This document shows, piece after piece, positions 6,515 through 12,597 of a DNA stretch of 18,724 nt. Positions within the stretch are counted from its first letter, which is position 1, and each line of letters opens with the position of its first letter. The stretch lies in the NCBI GenBank assembly GCA_034659475.1, contig JAYEHK010000074.1, forward strand, positions 1 to 18,724. Direction: 5' to 3'. The notes under the pieces are model-generated. The model did no database searches. It saw nothing but the letters and a program-made list of their open reading frames with translations, and was not told the origin of the DNA. This DNA is from JAYEHK01 sp034659475 (lineage in GTDB: Bacteria; Bacillota; Syntrophomonadia; Syntrophomonadales; Syntrophomonadaceae). The position numbers were made by a program, and so were the translations under genes.

Positions 6515-8623
6515 TCACTTTGCCCGTAAGAAGTTTTTTTCAATACAGAGCTGTGTCAGGAAATCCCGTTCCTGACCGTTTTCAAAACGCACCGTCAGAC
6601 AATCTTCTTGTTCTGTGGTGATCACGCCTTCCTCGTACTGCTTATGAATAACCACCAGTCCGACTCCGAAATCATCCACCGACGTTAGCTCGTTTACAGT
6701 TGGATCTGTTTCAGCCAGCGATCGTTGTATTTCACGGATAAACATGGATACAGTCGCGTACTGACTAAGATAGTAATTCGGAACACAAAGGGTTAAAGCG
6801 TGTTTAGCGCGGGTCATTCCGACATAAAAGAGACGTCGTTCTTCTTCCAGAGCTAACTGTTTCGTTCCCGAAGAATCCATTGCCTGCCGGTCAGGGATGA
6901 CCCCTTCAACTAGGTCCACCAGATATACCTGCTCCCATTCCAGTCCTTTGGCAGAGTGGATTGTGGAAAGAGTTACGGCATTGGCATTTTTGTTTTTAGC
7001 TGAACGCTTGATTAGGTTTTCCAGATAGACCAGACGGTGGGCAAAGTCCGGCAGGTTTTTTTCCCGTGCAGCAATGTTCTCTAGAATCCCCAGAACACTT
7101 CCTATATACTCCTTGGCAAACCCTAATTGCTCACAGACCCTGGCCATAACCTGGTCATAGTTCATCGTAGACCGGATATACTGAATAGCCTTGAAAGGAG
7201 TTAGCGTATTCAAATGATGGAATTGCTTATTTAACGCCAAATATTCCTTACGTCGCTTATCGGGAAGATCGGGCATGTCCGCTAATATCTCTAATATAGA
7301 GCGCTCAATCTGAATCCCCTGCAGGTATTCCAGTTGAGTCTTACTTACGTATACGTCCAGCTTGGTCCAGATTTTTTCAAATACTCGCAGGCTTTTGCCA
7401 TTATAAGAGAAGCGCATATAATTAAGAACATCCTTGATCGTCCAATGCTGAAAAAATCGTTCCTTACTGGATTCGCGCAGGTAAAAAGGGATTCCGCTGA
7501 GATCCAGCTCCTGGACCAAGCTTATCGAGGATAGGTTGTTACGGAAAAGCAATGCTGTATTGGCAAAATCACCAGTCCTCTGCAGTTCTTCCCGAATAAA
7601 TCTGTTTTGATTCCCGACATTTTTGAATTGTCTGATGCGCAGAGCTTCCCCGTCAGCGTTTCTGGTCATCATTTCTTTATCAAAGCGAACTTTATTTTGC
7701 CGGATAAAACGGCAGGCTACCTCAACAATTTGCGGAGTGGAACGGAAATTTTCTTCCATCCGGTAAACCTGTGCCTGGTCGTAGACTGTTGGGAAATCCA
7801 AAAGATATTGTGGCTCGGCTGCACGAAAGCCGAAAATACTTTGATCGTCATCACCCACGACAAAGAGATTTTGGTGCGGTTGAGCGATCAACTCGATGAG
7901 TTTGTGCTGCAGCAATGATGTATCTTGGCTTTCATCGGTAAGGATGTAATCCGTCTGTTGTCGGAAGTTTTTAAGCAGCCATGGATTCTCCATAAGTCCC
8001 TGGTAAGCCAGCACCAGCATATCATCAAAATCTATGAGCCGGGGGCGGTGTTGGAGTTTATACTCTTCATAGGTCTGATAAATTACCGCAAAATTAGCAG
8101 TGGGAGGATTACTTAGATCATTCGGCTCACAGAGTCTGTTTTTAACATAGCAAATTGTATTTTGCAGTTCCTCTAATTGTTCTTCATTAGCAATCGCATG
8201 GTTTATCTGTTTGTATAGATCTCGCAGTACCCTGTTCCTGCTCTCCGGTCCGGTTTGCTCTTCCATCAAGAGATAGCTGATGCGTTGGTGTTTAAATAGC
8301 TCGCGGACCACTTTATAAGCAAAGCTATGTATCGTGGAAAAATGCACCTTACCTTTGATTCGTTCGCTAAAGTTTTGGGCAAAACGTTCTGTCATTTCTT
8401 TGGCCGCCGCCCGGCTAAAGGTCAAGCAGAGGATACGTTCCGGCACCGCTCCCCTGACGAGGATTAAATAGGCAATGCGTACCGTGAGCACCGTTGTTTT
8501 CCCCGCTCCCGGGACAGCCAAAAGCAGAAGCGGTCCACGATCATGAAGCACCGCTCTCTTCTGGTTCTCGGTGAGGTTAAGATTCTTTTCTTTTATCCAG
8601 GTGAAAAACTGCTGACCATTCAT
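6515..8623 (-). CDS. UvrD/PcrA/Rep-like superfamily 1A DNA helicase
   Basis: ATP-dependent 3'-5' DNA helicase of 702 residues, with roles inferred from the family in repair or replication-fork processing. Visible motifs: Q motif (LTENQKRAV); Walker A AVPGAGKTT (36-44, Lys42); Ia (LTFSRAAAKEM); II DESQD (230-234); III VVGDDDQSIFGFR; IV EENFRST; V STIHSAKGLEWEQVYLVDL; VI EERRLFYVGMTRAKHAL. The C-terminus (GVGLVVIHKQYEEGVIT) resembles the PcrA C-terminal Tudor-like tail. The start is ATG 8623 with AGAAGG upstream; the same frame is also open to a TTG at 8647, which lies inside a hairpin and has no ribosome site. A decayed paralogue (2170-2776) and a shard (422-460) lie nearby, so it belongs to a multicopy set. 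It may be an accessory paralogue rather than the housekeeping PcrA. Confidence 0.93.
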   Translation of the reverse strand: MNGQQFFTWIKEKNLNLTENQKRAVLHDRGPLLLLAVPGAGKTTVLTVRIAYLILVRGAVPERILCLTFSRAAAKEMTERFAQNFSERIKGKVHFSTIHSFAYKVVRELFKHQRISYLLMEEQTGPESRNRVLRDLYKQINHAIANEEQLEELQNTICYVKNRLCEPNDLSNPPTANFAVIYQTYEEYKLQHRPRLIDFDDMLVLAYQGLMENPWLLKNFRQQTDYILTDESQDTSLLQHKLIELIAQPHQNLFVVGDDDQSIFGFRAAEPQYLLDFPTVYDQAQVYRMEENFRSTPQIVEVACRFIRQNKVRFDKEMMTRNADGEALRIRQFKNVGNQNRFIREELQRTGDFANTALLFRNNLSSISLVQELDLSGIPFYLRESSKERFFQHWTIKDVLNYMRFSYNGKSLRVFEKIWTKLDVYVSKTQLEYLQGIQIERSILEILADMPDLPDKRRKEYLALNKQFHHLNTLTPFKAIQYIRSTMNYDQVMARVCEQLGFAKEYIGSVLGILENIAAREKNLPDFAHRLVYLENLIKRSAKNKNANAVTLSTIHSAKGLEWEQVYLVDLVEGVIPDRQAMDSSGTKQLALEEERRLFYVGMTRAKHALTLCVPNYYLSQYATVSMFIREIQRSLAETDPTVNELTSVDDFGVGLVVIHKQYEEGVITTEQEDCLTVRFENGQERDFLTQLCIEKNFLRAK

Positions 8624-8717
8624 TTGGTTTACCTTCTCGGCCAACAAAGGGAAGTTCTTTTTGTTGGCCTATGACTATGCATATGCCACGCTCGTTCCGC
8701 TTTTTTGGTCGTCTCAT
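8577..8717 (-). CDS. Short upstream reading frame overlapping the helicase start
   Basis: A 46-codon frame starts at ATG 8717 (MRRPKKRNERG...) and ends at a TAA 44 nt beyond the helicase ATG, in a different frame. A TGGAG lies about 11 nt before its start. Its first 20 residues are repeated in the copy upstream of the pseudogene. It lies within the predicted helicase transcript and could act as a leader peptide or translational brake. It may also be chance coding within a conserved repeat; I recognise no domain. Confidence 0.25.
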   Translation of the reverse strand: MRRPKKRNERGICIVIGQQKELPFVGREGKPNEWSAVFHLDKRKES

Positions 8718-8803
8718 ATTTATCAGTACTCCAGTATGTTTTTACTATTATATCGAAACCAAAACAAAAGAACCAACAAAAAGAGCGTCCCTTTGTTGGT
8801 TCT
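8639..8803. repeat. Hairpin-bounded repeat element (REP/MITE-like) ahead of the helicase
   Basis: Two related palindromes face each other. Left: GGCCAACAAA (8639-8648) pairs with TTTGTTGGCC (8660-8669) around GGGAAGTTCTT. Right: AGAACCAACAAA (8769-8780) pairs with TTTGTTGGTTCT (8792-8803) around AAGAGCGTCCC. Read on opposite strands, the loops are similar (GGGAAGTTCTT and GGGACGCTCTT), so the element has REP-pair or MITE-like ends about 165 bp apart. The interior is conserved in the copy at 2780-2940, and its right half again at 119-161. Such GGGAC-loop hairpins resemble repeats mobilised by Y1/REP-associated transposases, but none is encoded here. Confidence 0.7.
8747..8776 (-). promoter_or_regulatory. 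Predicted helicase promoter inside the repeat
   Basis: On the minus strand TTGGTT (8776-8771), 18 nt and TATAAT (8752-8747) form a good sigma-A-type promoter. The -35 box lies in the arm of the right hairpin and the whole promoter is within the repeat. The leader to the helicase ATG would be about 115 nt, covering the left hairpin and the short upstream frame. Confidence 0.5.
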
Positions 8804-9087
8804 AATTAAAATTCCAAAACGTTATTATATTTTGAAATAACATTAAATTTTAAAATGGAATTATTCCAAAGAGGGATTATTATTACACATGGCGAAATGT
8901 ATATAATCATACAGTTCTTGGCCGAAAGAACAGAGCGAGGATAAGTAAGTCACTATATTGAACTCTTGTCGTCGTATTATCTTTGCCGTCGGTCTCTTTC
9001 GAGTAAAATGAAATGTCTGACCTTGTTTCGCATAGAAGGGCAGAAGAATTTCAGTAGATGCAAGAGAAAAAATAAGGAGGTATATTA
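8804..9087 (+). promoter_or_regulatory. Upstream region of the acyl-CoA synthetase, with -10 box and palindromes
   Basis: No gene is seen in this stretch. A consensus TATAAT at 8902-8907, preceded by TG, is a candidate -10 box; the -35 is weak (ATTATT or TTATTA). GTTCTT (8914-8919) pairs with AAGAAC (8926-8931) right at the expected transcription start and could be an operator. A second dyad, GTTATT (8821-8826) with AATAAC (8836-8841), lies upstream. The leader would be about 170 nt. Regulation by a fatty-acid-responsive repressor is possible but unproven. Confidence 0.35.
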
Positions 9088-10764
9088 ATGAGTAGAGAAC
9101 TGCGTTATGAGGACAAACCATGGTTGAGGAATTACTCCCCTTCTGTACCAGGAACCCTAAAATACAAAGAAATATGTATTCCTGAAATGCTGGAGATGAG
9201 TGCGCGAGAGTTTCCAGATCATACAGCATTGATTTGTCAGGACTACATGATGAATTATTTGGAACTAAAGAACCAAGTAGATCGTATGGCAACCTGCCTA
9301 ACGGACATGGGTGTTCGTAAGAATGATAAAGTAGCTGTACTTCTTCCTAACTGCATCTCTCTTGTTGTTGCCTATCAGGCTATTCTGAAAATCGGCGGTG
9401 TAGCAGTTATGAACAATCCAGTATACGCCGATCGCGAACTGGAATATCAGTTTAAAGACTCTGAGTCATGTTTGCTGATTTGCTTGGACGCTTTGGTTGG
9501 CCGCATGCTCAACATTCGTCCTAATACTGTTATAAAACAAATTATCTGGGTCTCATTAGGTGACTATGCTTTGCCAGGTACGGAAACCGAAAGTTATAAT
9601 GCGCCTGACGCATCTGAATTATATAGCTTTAAAGATATGCTAACCAAATATGAATCAACCCCACCTGCTGTTCAAATAAAATGGGAAGATACAGCAGTAT
9701 TGCAGTACACTGGAGGAACAACCGGTTTGGCTAAAGCGGCTGTTTTAACACATCGCAATCTGAGTACCATGCTTCAACGCTATGAGGCTTGGTTCCATGA
9801 TGGAGTTAGAGGGCAGGATACTGATATGGCAGCTTCACCTCTGTTTCATATATTGGGTATGCAGGTGGCCATGAATCTCTCAATCTATATGGGCTGGAGA
9901 GATGTACTATTGCCTAAAGCAACTCCAGAAGCAATGTTGGACGCTATTCGAAACTACCGTGTAAATTATTCTCCGCTGGTACCTGCACATTATATCGGTA
10001 TGTTGCAGCACCCGGATCTGGCTAAAACAGATCTTACCTGTTTCAAGGGATTATTTTCAGGAGGTGCCTCTTTACCCGTTGATATTCTGAAACGGTTTGA
10101 AGAGGTTTCCAATGCAGAAATTTGTGAAGGGTTTGGTATGTCAGAAACCTCACCGCAAACGCACCTCAACCCCTACCGGGGAGGCGGACCCCGTAAAGCT
10201 GGAAGCATAGGTATTCCTTGGCCAGATACTGAAATTCGTATTGTGGATCTGGAAACGGGTGAAGAAGATATGCCTATTGGTGAGGCTGGAGAAATGCTCT
10301 TTAGAGGTCCGCAGGTAACACGCGAATATTACAATAAACCGGAAGAAACGGCGATTGCGATTACCCCAGACGGTTGGCTGCATTCAGGTGACATAGCATA
10401 TATGGACGAGGATGGGTATTTCTTTGTTGTAGATCGCAAGAAAGATCTTATCATCTCAAGTGGGTTTAATATTTATCCCCGTGAGGTCGAGGAAGTCTTT
10501 TATGAGCACCCTAAGGTGAACAAAGTTGCGGTAATCGGATTGCCTGATGCAAAACGCGGCGAAAATGTTGGTGCGTTTGTAACACTGAAAGAAGGACAGG
10601 AAGCAACACCGGAAGAATTTATGGATTATTGCAAGCCCAAACTTGCGAAATATAAGTGGCCAAGTTTGATTGAAATAAGGGACTCACTGCCTGAATCTAA
10701 TGTAGGTAAACTGCTTAAGAAAGAATTGCGGGACGAGGTCCTAAAGAGGTATTCCGGGAAATAA
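9088..10764 (+). CDS. Long-chain fatty-acid--CoA ligase, FadD-type (AMP-forming)
   Basis: Activates a carboxylic acid to acyl-AMP and then acyl-CoA in the cytosol. The protein has 558 residues, full length for the FadD branch. The ATP-binding loop YTGGTTGLAKAAVLTH begins at residue 207. Its TGG and xAK wording is FadD-like, although the usual Gly after the Lys is Ala here. Other motifs are EGFGMSETSP, LHSGDIAYMDEDGYF, the hinge DRKKDLIISSG beginning at Asp449, and NVGKLLKKEL with the likely adenylation-state Lys541. The start is ATG 9088 with AAGGAGG at 9074-9080, 7 nt away. It stands alone between the divergent helicase and a strong hairpin at 10836. Chain length of the substrate is not readable. 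The Gly-to-Ala change in the ATP loop is a point to note, since family members normally keep Gly. Confidence 0.9.
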   Translation: MSRELRYEDKPWLRNYSPSVPGTLKYKEICIPEMLEMSAREFPDHTALICQDYMMNYLELKNQVDRMATCLTDMGVRKNDKVAVLLPNCISLVVAYQAILKIGGVAVMNNPVYADRELEYQFKDSESCLLICLDALVGRMLNIRPNTVIKQIIWVSLGDYALPGTETESYNAPDASELYSFKDMLTKYESTPPAVQIKWEDTAVLQYTGGTTGLAKAAVLTHRNLSTMLQRYEAWFHDGVRGQDTDMAASPLFHILGMQVAMNLSIYMGWRDVLLPKATPEAMLDAIRNYRVNYSPLVPAHYIGMLQHPDLAKTDLTCFKGLFSGGASLPVDILKRFEEVSNAEICEGFGMSETSPQTHLNPYRGGGPRKAGSIGIPWPDTEIRIVDLETGEEDMPIGEAGEMLFRGPQVTREYYNKPEETAIAITPDGWLHSGDIAYMDEDGYFFVVDRKKDLIISSGFNIYPREVEEVFYEHPKVNKVAVIGLPDAKRGENVGAFVTLKEGQEATPEEFMDYCKPKLAKYKWPSLIEIRDSLPESNVGKLLKKELRDEVLKRYSGK

Positions 10765-10835
10765 TATCTATGATGAATTTACATTTTGTAATTTTTATCC
10801 ATAAATAGTCAATGTGCTTTAATATAAAGTGTTTT

Positions 10836-10870
10836 AGAGAGATCTTCAGTTTAAACATGAAGATCTCTCT
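10836..10870 (+). terminator. Intrinsic terminator after the FadD-type ligase
   Basis: AGAGAGATCTTCA (10836-10848) pairs perfectly over 13 bp with TGAAGATCTCTCT (10858-10870), with a 9-nt loop. It is followed by TATTATT. It lies 71 nt after the ligase stop codon. Confidence 0.75.
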
Positions 10871-10875
10871 TATTA

Positions 10876-10950
10876 TTAAGCTAGTTCATCCTGATGGAAA
10901 ATCGCCTTTACGCTGACATATACTTTGTTAAGGTTACTATTCTCATCCAT
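10876..10950 (-). pseudogene. 24-codon remnant, probably of a truncated gene
   Basis: ATG 10950 to TAA 10876 encodes a 24-residue peptide beginning MDENSNLNKVYVSVKAIFHQ. It reads like the N-terminus of a normal globular protein (alternating beta-strand pattern VYVSVKAIF) that stops abruptly, five bases short of the terminator hairpin. It overlaps the end of the upstream remnant by a few bases, typical of translationally coupled genes. I suspect the rest was lost when the hairpin and ligase region was joined here. No family can be assigned. Confidence 0.35.
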
Positions 10951-11044
10951 AATCTTTACCTGCCTGCATTAAAGCACATTCAAGCCAAGCAATGGTATCG
11001 TCTCCTAAAAGCGAAGGGCATTGAATTTTGATAACCTTTCTTAC
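10943..11044 (-). pseudogene. C-terminal remnant of an unidentified gene
   Basis: An open minus-strand frame of about 33 codons ends at TGA 10945-10943. It has protein-like content: KVIKIQCPSLLGDDTIAWLE, then CALMQAGKDYG. It has no start of its own; a stop lies just upstream (11045-11047), where the HD-gene promoter begins. It overlaps the next remnant start (ATGGATGA), as in an operon. It is probably the tail of a gene cut off by the rearrangement that brought in the HD-gene segment. Confidence 0.35.
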
Positions 11045-11056
11045 TTAAGGTAAACT
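11028..11056 (+). promoter_or_regulatory. Predicted promoter of the HD-domain gene
   Basis: TTGATA (11028-11033), 17 nt and TAAACT (11051-11056). Both boxes and the spacing are kept in the decayed copy at 315-343, while the spacer and the DNA after it have drifted, which supports function before duplication. The transcript would start near 11063, leaving about 35 nt to ATG 11098. Confidence 0.45.
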
Positions 11057-11097
11057 TGAATAAGCAGCTTGATGAATGTGAGTTTAGGAGGGTGATG

Positions 11098-12411
11098 ATG
11101 GTTGAATCCTATAAGAATTTCATAGAAAGAAATTCTCTAATTCCTTTAAGGGAACTAGAAGCTAGCCCGTTTAAACCAGACAGGTTTACTCTTGTATCTT
11201 TGGAGAGTCAAATAAATGCTGCAGGCTTAAATCTTGATCATTTTTACTATAACCCCAATGATATGAAATCACCATATTGTTATTACTGCGGCACGGTACT
11301 TCTGGATTTCAGTAGTATTGACCACAAAATAGCTGAAATAAAAGCTCTTATTAGCAGGATAAACAGGGATATAAATGACAGTGTAGCTAATAGAAATTTC
11401 GACAGGTTTCTGGCTTTAGTTGACCCCAGATTGGTGCCAGAACTATTTATCGAAGTTTTTAATTTCATCCCTGACGAGGAAAAATACCGTCTTTTTGAGC
11501 GTGTTTGGAAATATAACGAAAACAGCCATGAAGTTTTTACAGAGGAGTTTATTAAGAAGGCAGCAAAGTTTAAGGGGGTTACAAGTGCTCAACCAGTGGC
11601 TGATGAAGAGGGATATGTACAGGTGTACCTGGGTCAGTATTCGGAAGAACTTTCGCCCGAGCAAGCAACATTATGGTCTACGGATGTTAATATTGTAATT
11701 TTGAACGTCCTGCCGTTGGACCCGATACCTGCCATTTACCAAGGTCGGATACATTTTAACCACATTATTTCATACGATAATTCTAGAAAAGAGCTAAAAA
11801 TTGAACAACATAAGGTTCAGCAAGTAGAAGTGATGAATCTAATAAATCTGCTGGAATTCGATAAAGAATTAAGGGCGTCCGGAATAATCCAACAATATTA
11901 TTACTATTCAGGACAGATAAACAACGGATGGTTTCATAATCCGCAGGGTATCCATGCTCTCGGTCATACCAAAAGGGTGCTCTTATTAAGCTTGATCATT
12001 TCTTATTTGGAGAAGCATTGCGAGGATGACAGAAGATGTTTATGTTTGGCATCTATCTACCATGACATTGGCAGGAAAACCGATGGTTATGACCCGGATC
12101 ATGGGATAGCCAGTTATGACAAGTTAATCAATGATAAATTGCTTGAATTAGATAATTACCAAGATCAAGAAATTTTAAGATTCTTAGTTCAAAATCATGC
12201 TATTCCAGACCAGAGCGCATATAAAATGTTAAATCGTTATAATCTTGTCGACGTGGACAGAACTTTAAGACTATATCAGGCTTTTAAGGATGCAGATGGA
12301 TTAGATAGAGTGCGTATAAAAGACCTCAATCCAGAGTATCTTCGTACTAGTTCAGCTCATCGTCTTTTGTTAGCAGCACACCAGCTTTATAACCAACAGG
12401 TTATTTATTAA
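11098..12411 (+). CDS. HD-domain phosphohydrolase with an ART-like middle region
   Basis: Protein of 437 residues. The C-terminal third is an HD metal-dependent phosphohydrolase domain: GHTKRV (His290), YHDIGR (His322-Asp323), His335, NHA (His367) and KDADGLDR (Asp398/Asp400). The N-terminal part has a single YCYYCG knuckle (Cys61, Cys64) followed by helical sequence. Residues ~173-245 (VYLGQ, then LWSTD, then IYQGRIHF, then a Glu-rich stretch) resemble the Y-R-G / W-S/T-x-D / E pattern of ADP-ribosyltransferase-like domains, but the usual Arg is Leu. The start is ATG 11098, six bases after AGGAGG (11086-11091). An alternative TTG at 11056 overlaps the predicted promoter and is rejected. It is monocistronic. 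HD proteins cleave phosphoesters, often of nucleotides or cyclic nucleotides; this substrate is unknown. A decayed copy of its ends lies at 311-590. Confidence 0.8.
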   Translation: MVESYKNFIERNSLIPLRELEASPFKPDRFTLVSLESQINAAGLNLDHFYYNPNDMKSPYCYYCGTVLLDFSSIDHKIAEIKALISRINRDINDSVANRNFDRFLALVDPRLVPELFIEVFNFIPDEEKYRLFERVWKYNENSHEVFTEEFIKKAAKFKGVTSAQPVADEEGYVQVYLGQYSEELSPEQATLWSTDVNIVILNVLPLDPIPAIYQGRIHFNHIISYDNSRKELKIEQHKVQQVEVMNLINLLEFDKELRASGIIQQYYYYSGQINNGWFHNPQGIHALGHTKRVLLLSLIISYLEKHCEDDRRCLCLASIYHDIGRKTDGYDPDHGIASYDKLINDKLLELDNYQDQEILRFLVQNHAIPDQSAYKMLNRYNLVDVDRTLRLYQAFKDADGLDRVRIKDLNPEYLRTSSAHRLLLAAHQLYNQQVIY

Positions 12412-12479
12412 TGAAGTAAGTGCTGAAATATCAGTGATATCAATGGTCTAGTTGGGGTAGAGGATAGAGTATGGCCATT

Positions 12480-12517
12480 GGTATCTGTGAATAACGTCAT
12501 TCATACCACTATTTTTT
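12480..12517 (+). terminator. Possible terminator after the HD-domain gene
   Basis: GGTAT (12480-12484) pairs with ATACC (12503-12507), extended inside by GAAT/ATTC past a 4-nt bulge. It is followed by ACTATTTTTTC with six T. It is imperfect, but it is well placed about 70 nt after the stop codon and before purL. Confidence 0.45.
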
Positions 12518-12597
12518 CACGACTAATCGCTCTTCCCTTTCTTTCAACGGCAAAACCATATATTATTATATATATTGAAAAATGAACAAACAGAGAA

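Noticed and set aside
8861..9292. Minus-strand 143-codon open frame across the ligase upstream region
   Set aside because: Half of it is antisense to the start of the FadD-type ligase, it has no recognisable motif, and the region looks like promoter and leader DNA.
11056..11097. TTG start extending the HD-domain protein by 14 residues
   Set aside because: The TTG overlaps the predicted -10 region and has no ribosome site, whereas ATG 11098 has AGGAGG six bases upstream.
6515..12411. Helicase plus HD-domain gene as a single defence operon
   Set aside because: The two genes are on opposite strands and separated by a ligase with its own promoter region and terminator. The fragment mosaic hints at some past linkage, but no operon exists here.
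12412..12597. Purine riboswitch or PurR box upstream of purL
   Set aside because: I looked for the conserved purine-aptamer junction and for paired PurR boxes and found neither; only a terminator-like hairpin and an AT-rich candidate promoter are present.
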